From positions 744,001 to 808,000 of the forward strand of contig CAJQUW010007530.1 of the NCBI GenBank assembly GCA_907163375.1: 64,000 bases of DNA. Reading direction: 5' to 3'. This DNA is from Prostheceraeus crozeri (lineage: Eukaryota > Platyhelminthes > Polycladida > Euryleptidae). The notes under the pieces were generated by a model. That model was not told the origin of the DNA. It saw only the letters and a program-made list of their open reading frames with translations, and ran no database searches. This document shows positions 1 through 10,149 of this stretch, piece after piece. Numbering within the stretch: position 1 is the first letter of the stretch; each line of letters opens with the position of its first letter. A program made the position numbers and the translations under genes.

Positions 1-680
1 GTAACTAATAACTACTTATTTTTACATGCGAATTTCATAAAATGGTCACGTATAGTGATTTACTAATAATTTAAGAAAAATGATTATACCGTTTTTCCTC
101 TATTGGACGCTTTTTATTTACAATCGCCTACTTTTTATGTGCGTCTTTTTTTAGAGGATGGCGCTTGATAGAGGGCGATGTTTATTAAAATTTACGATTT
201 TCCATTTATGAGGTTTTCCGAATTGAATATCAACAATAACTACAGGCATATGACCTTTACGGAGAAGGATCAATAAGAGCTGAAAGTTCGTCTAGCACTT
301 TTATTACTTCATTAGCGATTTATTAATTGCCGGAAGACGTGGTGGCTTCAACGTTGATTAAACATAACATGGGAATAATTTCTTGGTATTACTTGCACCA
401 CTTGTGCATGTTGTTGTTGCTTCCTTCCCATGGTCACTTAAAGTAGGGGGCTCACACAAAACTTGAGTATGATGAGTCATGACATGACTCAGTGCTCGAC
501 AGTACAGGAGGCTCTATAAGTTAACTTTCACAATGTTCTGTGTTGGGAAATTTTGAAGATACCAAATGAAGCACATTTGGCGAACGCATTTCTTCTATCT
601 TGCCAAGTCTTTTCTATCTTACATATCCAAATCTCATTCCTTTGTGCTACGTGCTTGGTAATAATGATTAATGTGTCTAT
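1..680. other. Non-coding AT-rich stretch, no gene seen
   Basis: No reading frame with coding character, no RNA gene and no clear inverted or tandem repeat was recognised here. It lies downstream (3' side) of the last visible exon of the minus-strand host gene, so it could be intron or 3' flank. Confidence 0.4.
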
Positions 681-693
681 CTCAAAAGTCTAA

Positions 694-768
694 GGTGCAA
701 CCCGACCAAGATTTGAACCCAGGTCTCCCTGAGCCTGAGCAAGCACTATACCACACGGCTGCTGCACT
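694..768 (-). repeat. tRNA-like SINE head or tRNA pseudogene
   Basis: Read on the minus strand, this holds an A-box-like segment (GTGTGGTATAGTGC) and a good B box (GGTTCAAATC) at tRNA spacing. The two ends pair as an acceptor-like stem (GTGCAGC with GTTGCAC, one G-U). The anticodon arm does not fold convincingly, so it is not a working tRNA. A tRNA-derived SINE head or a decayed tRNA copy are the two options. I see no clear SINE body or tail. Confidence 0.5.
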
Positions 769-799
769 GATAAAGGAAATCACCGACTTAATGTAACAC

Positions 800-1175
800 A
801 TTTTCAGTTCACATTCTCCCCTTATCTCGCTCCCAAGTGCAGTCTCATTTCATGACCATCGTCGCGAAAGCGTTGAGTGTGTGAAATTCCTCTGGTGTGC
901 AGAAAATTTACAACACTTGCTTTGCCATTCACTGTAGACGACAATTCCAGGAAGTTCATGATCTAAACTGTGTCTGAAATTAGCCTTCGAATCTTATATT
1001 AGAGGACCAATCCTTCATGCCAAGGTTCAAGTAAATCTTCTCAGTGCTGTTTGTACCATCCTTCTATGATAGTACAATCTTATCCTTAACTCAATGTGAC
1101 TAAGTTCGACGAACTTTGGCGAAATCGGAAAAATTGGAATTTTGCGGGTGTGGGAAATAGAAGTACTACATTTGA
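800..1175. repeat. Dispersed repeat, copy 1 (partner near 27.5-27.77 kb)
   Basis: The segment matches 27530-27765 with many substitutions. Shared landmarks are GCGTGTAAAATTCCT/GTGTGTGAAATTCCT, TTCACTGTAGAC, GAAGTTCAT, and CAATGTGAC followed by AATTGGAA and a 'gtgGGG...ATAGAA.TACT' ending. Family unknown. Copy 1 is cut at its right end by the LINE that starts at about 1176. Confidence 0.5.
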
Positions 1176-2222
1176 ATACTGAAAGAGAAAGCGTACGATA
1201 GGGTGCCACGACAGGAGGTCTGGCGGTATACGGCTACACCGGAGAAGTATGTCAGGATTGTGCAAGATATGTACGATGATGTTCAAACACACGTGAGAAG
1301 CAGTGTGGGGGAAACTGTGAAGTTCCCCGTAAGAGTTGGCCTACACCAAGGTTCAGTACTGAGTCCTTACTTCTTTGAAATAATTGTAATGGATGTAATT
1401 ATTGAACAAGTAAAAGAAAAACCTCCGTGGAACATGTTATTTGCTGATGACATCGTTCTGTGTAATGAGCGTGAAACAGTCGAGAGAAAGCTGGAGGAAT
1501 GGAGAAAAGTGTTGGAAGAGAGGGGCCTTAACATCAGTAGAAGGAAAACAGAATACTTACAATTCAATAAGGACGGTGACGAAAATATCCAACTACAGAA
1601 CCAGCAGCTGAACAGGGTAAAGAAATTTAAGTACTTAGGTTCAACGACGGTGGAGGATGAAGAGCTGGATGCAAAGGTGGCCTATAGAATGCAAGTTGGA
1701 TGGCAAAACTGGAGGAAACTTCGAGGAGTGCTATGCGACAAGAGACTGTCAACAAAAAAGAAAGGAAAGGTGTACAAGATAGCGGTGAGATCAGCAATGA
1801 CGTATGGAGGATCATACGTGGGGAATCAAGAAAACACAAGAAAAGAAGTTGGACGTCGCCGAGATGAAGATGCTGCGCTGGTCATATGGAGTGACAAAGA
1901 AAGACAAAATCCGGAGCGATGCCATCAGACGAAAGCTACAGGTCACAGAGATCCATAAGAAAGTACAAGAAAAGCGACTGAAGTGGCACGGCCTTCGAAG
2001 AGAACAGACACACGTAACAAAGCAAATGCTCGACTGGGGAGTAGATGGCAAGAGGAAGCGTGGAAGACCGAGTAGAAGATGGTTGGATTGTGTGAGTGAA
2101 GATTTAAAGGAGAAGAAATTGAATGAGCGGGATGCAGCGAATCGAATCATGTGGCGAACACGGACCAGAAACGGCGACCCTATTTGTGATGTGGGATAAG
2201 CCAGAGACAGAAGAAGAAGAAG
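1176..2222 (+). pseudogene. RTE-like LINE, 5'-truncated, RT C-terminal half
   Basis: Non-LTR reverse transcriptase fragment. The reading frame enters at an EKAYDRVPRQ motif (RT domain 3) at about 1180. It then shows GLHQGSVLSPYFF, the catalytic FADDIVLC box near 1440-1464, and a KTEYL/YLGST stretch. A one-base frameshift near 1805-1815 moves the C-terminus into another frame. There it shows the usual lysine-rich tail MKMLRW...RGRPSRRWLDC...DPICDVG and a stop at 2197-2199. The element ends in a short GAA-type microsatellite (2209-2222), as RTE-like LINEs often do. The endonuclease and first half of RT are missing. Clade assignment rests on remembered family motifs only. Confidence 0.75.
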
Positions 2223-2529
2223 ATTTACATATTGAAAATGAAAATATCCTCTGAAGAAATCAAGGAGAGATTTAAAGGCACAATGGCAATTGTCGGCTAG
2301 CCATACAGTCTTGTGGAAGAAGAATCAGGTTCATGAGTTGACATTTATCGATCCGATTCTCGAGCGGGTCGCAAATTCAGTCCGACCCGACCTCAGTCTA
2401 ACTAAGTGATGTGCATGCCCCCAGTTTCAGTTTTGTTTCATTACATCTAACTCGATTCATGGTTATTATTTCTGAATCATCGATACATCATGCAATCCAT
2501 GCCTGCACAGAAATATGCTCATTGTTTAC

Positions 2530-2683
2530 CTTGTAGTCATCCGATAAACTGTCTGGATGTTTGCCTTCGAATGTTCCAGAATCACTGCCCATTTTTGATG
2601 TAGAGATTGGAACGTCTGTCACTGATTGTGATGTTGGAGACTCTGATAACGGGATTTTATGTATATCTGACGATCTTGTGATG
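2530..2683 (-). CDS. Host gene, exon 9 (last one visible)
   Basis: Minus-strand exon with acceptor TTTCTTTGCAG and donor AAG|GTAAAC. The only open frame gives 51 residues beginning ITRSSDIHKIPLSESPTSQ and ending DSLSDDYK, so it is a polar, Ser/Asp/Thr-rich, probably disordered segment. The exon opens with one base (C). That completes the AG left by the exon at 17961, giving Ser, so the phases agree across a 15.3-kb intron. The exon ends in phase 0, so at least one more exon must lie downstream, outside or unrecognised in the first 2.5 kb. Confidence 0.65.
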
Positions 2684-4724
2684 CTGCAAAGAAAATACGT
2701 GTAGGTGAACCAATGAGTATTTTAGTAAGCAAACAGTTATTTCAAGCACTCAACAATGCTAGAAACTTCCGTTAGATGCTTGCAAAGCGTAAGTGATGTG
2801 TCTTGCGCATTGAGATCTATTTAGAAGCCTTTATCAGTATGAAAGGCGGGAAATGTGCATGTGCATCAGAAAAGGATTTGTTGAGATTTAATGACACCTT
2901 GATTTCACTTACACACTTGTATTAGTGTAGTTATAAAGCAGATCGGATAGTGTTGTTCTGCAATGTTTCTACTCCGTCGCTTAGCTACACACTACTCAAT
3001 GCCGTGTAACTTAGGCAGATAAAATTAGCATCTACCAGCGGATGCAATAATGCTATTTTTGCGAATTTTGATGTCTAACACACAGCTTCCATCATATATA
3101 CAGCGTGCAATACTTGCAAAGATATTTAACTGTTGCGGAGAGGTAATGCTGCACATGCTAGACGGCGTTGAACACTGATAAAACGGCTATCCTGATGGGA
3201 TTTCTATGATAAAGTATTGAACAAATTCTTGAATGAATTTTCAACAAGTTTCAGAACTTTGTTTTCAGATAAATTTTTCAATTTGCATGGCAAAACATGT
3301 GCATTGATAACAATATCAAGTAATGACTGATATTTGACATTTACATTCTCTTCCAGTCTACGACCGCAATATCTTCCAGTTTAAATACTGAAACACTGCC
3401 ACTCTAGACATCACGATAGTATGTGTTTCACAATTTGGATTTTTCGAAGATAATTGGAATATATGAAACACATATGTTTAGTTATTAGAGACTTTTAAAT
3501 TAAAGTTTTAATGAATGCTATGGATTATTAAGAACACGTTTTGCATTAGATTGCAATCAAAGTTCTCTTCGTTTCATATACGAGCAGGTCTAAAGAATTA
3601 CATTATCAGCTGTGTGGGCCTATATAGTACATTGTGCAGCGCATAAAAACCGTTCAATTAATCGCTCTTTTGACTTGTGAATAACTGCAATTAATTGGAA
3701 TAATTGGCAACTAATCCAATCAATTAATTTAATTGAAGATTAATCATCAATCAATTACCTTTTTCCAGCCTCTGTCTCCCACAACGTGATGCGAACTGTT
3801 AGGTCGTGAATGACCTATGAGATTTATCAGCTGATGTTTCGATCGCTGAGTTTTTGTCTGATCACGGAGGGCTGTATCTAGTAGACAACATCTACCTACT
3901 CCGCTAATCTCCCTCTTCAATCGTCACATTCATAATGTCATTAGATGAAATACGAGCTCATTCAATTTCTTCCGGCGAAAAGAAAGCTGATAGCAGTTTA
4001 GCTACAGTTTGACTTGGCAATATACTCAGGCAATAATGAGATATCAGCAACAAGTGGCAAGACAAAAGCAGCTAAAGAGATGTCATTCTCAAGCCGAAAA
4101 TATTGTAGGCAATTAATGGGAAGGAACAAACAAACAACATTGACCTCTTCTGATCAGTTTTTATTGTTTTCCTGACACTGAAATTTAAGAATGAATAAAT
4201 GTCAAATAAAGTAACACCGAATATCGCTCACAATATCAACAATTGAAACTACAGAGAAAGAAAAAATGACCGCAACAATAAGATGGTATCCATATCGTGA
4301 TGTAATCAAGTTCAAAGTAATAATAGAAAATAAATACAAAGTGATTAGCGTAGGAATGTTTATGCTTTCTCTATGCGAAGTTCACTAATTGAATAGTGGT
4401 CATGAGAAAATGATGCTGAACAGGAAACAAATACACGGTAACAGACACGAATGAATGACAGCTTGTTTGAATGCTGAGAATGTAAGCTTTTGAATTAATG
4501 TGCGACACGATTGAATGGCACACAAATCGACATAATGAAAGTGGTCAATTATAATGATCATTGATAGTTATCGGTTAATAAGGTTAAAATCGGTTAAAAT
4601 AAGGTTAAAAAAGTGACGTTGAGTTAAAATTTAGGAATTGTCGAACATTAGCTGCGATATTTACCAAAAGAGTAGCCTATTCATGAATTTTTCATTCTAT
4701 GTTGCTGTCATGTCTAAATATATA
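2684..4724. other. Intronic stretch without recognised gene
   Basis: Part of the 15.3-kb host intron. I see no coding frame. The stretch 3655-3755 is notable for a dense run of AATTAAT/CAATTAA words. The rest is ordinary AT-rich sequence. Confidence 0.4.
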
Positions 4725-5044
4725 CAGCAGTGACTATGGACAACTCAAGAACTAATTGACATATTGAAGTGTCGCTCCTTAATCGAGATTATAAATAAGT
4801 CTGAATCTAGCACCTAAAGTATCAAAGCAGTTGTTTCTGATCTTAGCTCTCTCTCCTTCGAAGACGATCCGTACAAGATAAGATCATATTTGGATGCTCG
4901 AATCAGGGATACGGAGTCCTATCATTTTGATAGGACTCCGACTCCGGGGGTTGATAGGACTCAGACTCCGATTCCGGGTGGCCAGTATATAAAGCCTTGT
5001 TTTTTTAAAAAAACTGGTAACCTACATCATAGATCATTATAGAC

Positions 5045-5791
5045 TTGCCTGAACCTATCTTTAATGACCATTGTATCAATTATCAATCATTTTCGATGAA
5101 AGTTTATACCCCCGGTTCTTCCTCCCAGTTTTACACCGGTAATTTTCCTCCTCTCTCCTCAATAGATGTCCCTGTTGATCGCTCACCTGGTGCTTTTCAA
5201 GGTCCAGCTCTATCGAATCATGTATCGAATCCCACTCTGCCTATCTCAACTTCCCGGATGCCTGTCTTTCCCGTGAGACAGACCGGTTCGATCCCGTCCG
5301 TCCCTCCAGACTCTGGAATCTACATGCCAAATGAGCTCATCCTGACAAATTTTCCTGATGATAAGGATCTGTCTTTCGGTATATCTTCAATCATTCAGTC
5401 TATTAGAAACAGTTCTCCTTCCTCGTCATGTCCTGAACCAACTGATGTTATCCGTATTGGCAAGCCGAAAGTCAATTCTCATAGGCTGGTCAGGCTGATT
5501 TTTAAATCTGCTTTCGACGCGAAGCTTTTCAAATCAGCTTTCTCTTCCGCTTCTCCCCTTTTTTGTGATTCAAGCCAGGTTCGCATTCGATCAAGCCTTT
5601 CGCCTTCAGGACAAGCTCTCCGTCGGCACTGCTTCGAACTGAATAAACAAGCTTCCAAGAGCGACAATGGCTCTTCTTGTGAGAGTTTTAGTCTACGGGA
5701 CTCCGGGGTTATTTGGCGCTTCGTTCGCAGAGATGATGGTAGCTGGCAAAGAGACTCCTCTTGGTTTGATCGTACTTATTCAAAAAACTGA
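5045..5791 (+). CDS. LINE ORF1 protein (RNA-binding type)
   Basis: A 248-residue open frame that ends at TGA 5789-5791. The N-terminal 90 residues are Pro/Ser-rich. A compact domain follows from about residue 95 (ELILTNFPDDKDLSFGIS, then DVIRIGKPK and RLVRLIFKSAFDAK). This resembles the RRM-like core of CR1/L2 ORF1 proteins, which coat the element RNA. The basic tail includes ALRRHCFELNKQ and RFVRRDDGSW. The start is the first frame opening used here, at a CTG-like codon context; the first internal ATG is at residue 18. It is intact, unlike ORF2 downstream, which starts about 30 bases later. Confidence 0.65.
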   Translation: MPEPIFNDHCINYQSFSMKVYTPGSSSQFYTGNFPPLSSIDVPVDRSPGAFQGPALSNHVSNPTLPISTSRMPVFPVRQTGSIPSVPPDSGIYMPNELILTNFPDDKDLSFGISSIIQSIRNSSPSSSCPEPTDVIRIGKPKVNSHRLVRLIFKSAFDAKLFKSAFSSASPLFCDSSQVRIRSSLSPSGQALRRHCFELNKQASKSDNGSSCESFSLRDSGVIWRFVRRDDGSWQRDSSWFDRTYSKN

Positions 5792-5820
5792 AGAGCCCTA
5801 ACCTTGCACTTAAGTTTCTT

Positions 5821-8663
5821 AACTTGAATGCTCGCAGCATTGTCAACAAGCTTCACATTTTTCATTCCTATATCTCTGACCTCCAACCAGATATTATCTC
5901 TGTCACTGAAACTTGGGCAAATAAAAATTTTAATGATGCTTTATTTCAAATTTCAGGCTTTAAATTATTCAGATCTGATCGTCGCAGTGGTAGTCGCGGT
6001 GGTGGTGTTTGCCTTTACATTAAGGACTCACTTCAGTCTTGTGCTTTGGATGTCGCTAACAGCTCGAACTTCAGTGATTGTGTTTGGGCTGAAGTTTATC
6101 TTCAGAATAAATCTTCCATTCTTGTAGGTGTGGTTTATCGTCCTCCTAATTCATCAGTAGCTAATGACAGTGTCCTATTCAAGCTCTTCCATGAAGCCTC
6201 CTCCCTTCCCCATCAGTTTAAGATAATAAGTGGCGATTTTAATTTCCCCCACATTGACTGGGAGACACTTTCTTCCAACAAAGACTCTGAAGATTTTATT
6301 GTTTGCACTGTTGAGTCAGGGTTCTACCAAACTGTCTTTGAACCTACACGCGAAGAGCATATATTGGATTTATTATTCTGCTCCACTCCTGATCTTGTTA
6401 CCCGCGTTGATGTAATTGAACCTCTAGCCTCTTCAGATCACAATATGGTCTTGGCTGAACTGGCTTTTTCTGCTGAAAGAAAACCAATTTCTTCCAAGTC
6501 GACTCCTCGTTATAATTTTAAGCAGGCTGATTGGGACTTGTACCGTTCCATTCTCGCTTCCAATAACTGGGAAAGTTGATTCCAGCACAAAGATGTGAAT
6601 GAGATATGGGCTTCTTTTCAATCCGCTATTCACGGTGCTTTATCGTCAGCAGTTCCAACCATGAATTATCTTCGAAGTAACAGACCTCCTTGGGATTCTC
6701 CAGAAATTCGTTCTTTAAAACTACAGCGCAGAAGGGCGGAACGTATCTTCCTTGACACCAGATCTGAATAGGCTAGACGTTTGCGCAATCATACATCTAA
6801 CCTCTTGAAACAAGCAATCCGCAGATCTATTTACAATTTTGAATCATCTTTGGCTAACAGTGACAATCCTAAGCGATTCTGGAACTATGTAAAATCTAAA
6901 CAAAAGGTTCGATCCACCGTTGGTCCGCTTGCGACCCGTCCACTGACCGAGTAGTGTATGATCCCCTACACTCAGCTACTATTGTTGGTGATTCCTACAA
7001 ATCTGCTTTCACCTCTGAGTCTCTTCCCATACCTGCTGTTCATGCACAAACTGATCATTGCCTCGCTGATGTAGTCTTCACACCTGATAGAATTCGCTTC
7101 CACCTATCACATAAGAAGAATTTCTCCTCCCCTGGCCCTGATGGCATTCAATATATCTGCTACAAACAAGGTGCTTTTGTTCTGCTTCCACTTCTTGCTC
7201 GCCTTTTCCAGATCTTTTTTGAGCTGGGGAATATCCCGCTAGTCTGGAAGCACGCTCTGGTTACTCCTATACATAAGAAAGGTTGTCGCAAGAAGGCAGA
7301 GAATTACCGTCCGGTCAGCCTGACTTGTACTGCCTCCAAATTGATGGAGTCGATTGTTCGCGATCACCTGTGGCAGTTCTGGAACCAATATGACATAATC
7401 AATCGCTCTCAATTTGGTTTTCGATCCAATTCGTCTAGTACCCACCAGCTCTTAGAATTCCTCAAGGATTTAACATCTGTTGTGGATCGCAGTCAGTGGG
7501 CTGACGTCATCTATCTCGATTTTGAAAAAGCGTTCAATTCAGTCCCTCACTTTCGTCTCCTCTCGAAATTGACTTCCTTGGGCATTGGAGGGAGACTTCT
7601 ATGTTTTCTGAAAGCTTTTCTTGAGGATAGAACTGAGAGTGTTGTCGTGGATGGTGTGCATTCTTCCCCCTACAGCATGATTTCTGGTGTCCCCCAGGGA
7701 TCCGTTTTAGGCCCAGATCTGTTTGTCACCTTTATTAATGACATTGATGACACCTTGACAAACTCTTCTTTATTGAAATATGCTGATGATGTAAAATTGT
7801 ACTCCGAAATCAAGCGCACTGATCCCCTGAAAGCCAAAGAACTTTTGCAAGCTGACCTCAACGCTGTAACCACCTGGTCGAAGAAATGGCAGCTATCGCT
7901 CAATCCCCAAAAGTGCTCCATTCTACACTTTGGATTTCGCAATCCTGCCTCGGACTACCGTCTGGATGGAAGTTTCCTGAATAATTCCAAGTGTGTCAAA
8001 GACCTTGGAGTTCTGATTTCAAAAGACCTAAAATTCTCTCGGCACATTCTGACCTGTGTTCAGAAAGCGAATCGCATTGTATCTGCCATCCTCAGGACAT
8101 TCGTCTCTCGGGACGCCGATCTGCTTATTCGTCTCTTCAAGACACTGGTCCGCCCTCACCTCGAATATGCCACCCCACTCTGGAATCCATCCCTGAATAA
8201 AGACATTCTGGCTATCGAACGTGTACAACGTCGATTCACCAAAAGCATCCGTGGTCTATCCTCGTTGCCCTACGAAGAAAGACTGAGAGCTCTGAAACTC
8301 CCAACACTACAATGTCGTCGTCGGATTATGGACCTTACAACCGTGTTCAAAATATGTAACCACCTTACTCCAAGTGATCCTAAATCCTTCTTCACCTTTA
8401 GTGTTTCCCGAACCCGTGGACATAACTACAAAATTTTCCGCCACCCAATAAATCTGACTTGTCGCCTATCCTCCTTTTCCCACCGCATTATAGATGACTG
8501 GAACCGCCTCCCCGACGATATTGTGAACAGTGAAACGGTGAAACAGTTTAAACGAAAGCTTTTTATGTTTTATTGTAACTTCCAATTGTTCCCTCCTGAA
8601 TGTATTTCCTGTGTTGCCTTGGTGCTCCTTGCACTTCTTGGTGTACTAAATAAATACTCGTAA
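5821..8663 (+). pseudogene. LINE ORF2: APE endonuclease plus reverse transcriptase, broken
   Basis: Endonuclease part (5821-6579): LNARSIVNK, the catalytic ISVTETW, GGVCLYIK, GVVYRPP, ISGDFNFPHIDW and SSDHNMVL are all present. A TGA ends this frame at 6577-6579. Translation would continue in frame to a TAG at 6769-6771, with a one-base frameshift near 6930-6950. The RT part (6954-8663, 569 residues) is open. It shows SSPGPDGI, VTPIHKKGCRKKAENYRPVS, IYLDFEKAFNSVPH, SGVPQGSVLGPDLF and the catalytic LKYADDVKLY. The C-terminal LEYATPLWNP...VQRRFTKSI region follows, typical of the CR1/Jockey group. All RT catalytic aspartates are kept. Confidence 0.85.
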
Positions 8664-9592
8664 ATAAATAAATAAATGTCGCTTTAAGTTGCATGCATGC
8701 GACTCGGCTCCTCCCATCTTGTTGATGTGTGCTTCACGCGGTTTTTCTCCATTCTCCATCAGGCAGGAAAATCCCCCATCCTTCTTCATAAAATATGAGT
8801 ACGCTTTCGATTTTAATATGCGCTTTGGATGAGATTAACGTTTGGTGAAGAGGTAGTGTTCTTAAACAAACTAGGATTTCTTTTTTGTCTCTGATGTGAC
8901 CTTTGGTGCGTATGGTGTGATCGAGGCAAGGAATGCTTGTCTTCTCTATTAAATCGACGAGTGAAAAGACATTTTTTTCACTATCACGGTTCATTCCCTA
9001 AACTATTACAAGCCGTGTATGCAGCAGTTTCTCTGTACTTTTGTTTGACGGAGAAAGTTGACATCAAAACAATGACGGCTATGCACGAGGATAAGTAATT
9101 TGTTTGTGGTATACTTCGGGTGATAGGACTCCGACTACACATCCCTGACTCGAATTACAGAAAACGACATTTCTTGGATAATTTCCCGCTGAAGAATTGA
9201 TATGTCTCCTCTCATTTATGGATTGTTAGAAAACTGCCAACCGACTTCTTCCGCAGTCGAAAGCAGTTTCTCAATCTTGAAGCACATACTTCGGGATGAG
9301 AGGCATTTTCTTCCGAATAATCCGGCATATTATGCCATGTTGACCTTCAATAACAGTTGAAGAACCTTTTCATTATCTACGTGTGTTTCGTCTTTGTTTC
9401 GTGAAAAAGCATCGCGTTCATTCATTCATTGTTTTTATAATATTTGCTTCATTCAACGTATTTGGTATGAAAGCAACGGGGATAATTAAGAACGACCTCT
9501 ATTCATTAGATTTATGATAAATGGACTGTATTTATGGGCTTTAAATATGGCTAAAATTTTCAAAAAATAAAGTTAAAATCATGGTCACCCTA

Positions 9593-10149
9593 TTGATAAT
9601 GCCATTGGATTCAAATTGATATCTTGAACATATTGGGTGGAGATGAATTCAAATGATAAAAGTCTATGTAAAATTATCGCGACTGGATCTATGTTTCTGA
9701 TAAGTGAGTTGAAAAAGCACATTTTAATGTATAAAGATGGATCACAGAGCAGATTTAACGATAGATATCATTATTTAATCCAATGGATTATTTCGATGTC
9801 CTGTAGACAAACATGTTCACTTTAAAAGGCAAACAAGACATGAAAAAATGCAGGATACAGTGAAAATTCATTTTTTATATATTATATACAATATAAATAT
9901 AGTTTAATCCTTTTCATTTTATTTATCCATCAATACATGTGCAAGACAAAATTAGATTCGAAAACCAATGGGTAGGTTGTTACGAATATATACTCATTGA
10001 CAAAATTTTTGAAACATTTACTTCTTTTTTTTCATTTTTCATCAACATTTTATTAGCCATGGCAAATATATGCCGTTGGAAAGATGTACAACTACAAGAC
10101 TGCTTGGATACACTAGCACAGCGCGAATGCACGTGCTAAATGATGTTGA
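9593..10149. other. Intronic AT-rich stretch
   Basis: Between the hAT nest and the next LINE. Short open frames here have no recognisable motifs and poor codon character, so I do not call a gene. Confidence 0.4.

Larger units (their letters stand above)
4980..8678 (+). mobile_element. CR1/L2-like LINE, near full length
   Basis: Non-LTR retrotransposon with both reading frames, inside the hAT at 4904-9147. A TATATAAAG at 4986-4994 precedes ORF1. ORF2 carries an endonuclease and a reverse transcriptase. The 3' end is a TAAA-type simple repeat (8660-8678), as expected for the CR1/L2 group. No clear target duplication was found, and the 5' border is uncertain by tens of bases because hAT sequence abuts it. 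ORF2 has two in-frame stops and one frameshift, so the copy is not active as it stands. Confidence 0.8.
4904..9147. mobile_element. Non-autonomous hAT element carrying a LINE
   Basis: It begins CAGGGATACGGAGTCC at 4904 and ends with the inverted counterpart at 9147 (minus strand CAGGGATGTGTAGTCGGAGT). Repeated GGACTCCGAC words follow inside the left end. The flanks are GCTCGAAT (4896-4903) and ACTCGAAT (9148-9155), an 8-bp target duplication with one mismatch, as hAT elements make. Without the LINE inside it, only about 600 bp of its own sequence remain and no transposase is present. It therefore moved with help from a relative. It landed inside an older hAT transposase gene. Confidence 0.75.
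4725..9360 (+). pseudogene. Old hAT transposase remnant, split by a younger hAT
   Basis: Two pieces of one transposase. The left piece (about 4743-4903) reads TQELIDILKCRSLIEII, then after a stop FEDDPYKIRSYLDAR. The right piece (9156-9360) reads ITENDISWIIS, then after a stop MSPLIYGLLENCQPTSSAVE and SFSILKHILRDERHFLP..., ending TFNNS*. The second piece is the hAT C-terminal dimerisation region (S-x-x-x-E/S-R/S-x-F-S pattern). Removing the element at 4904-9147 and one copy of its target duplication restores the frame across the junction (LDA-R-ITENDI). The terminus TAGGGTGACCATG at 9580-9592 (read on the minus strand) is probably this element's right end. I did not find its left end. Confidence 0.7.
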
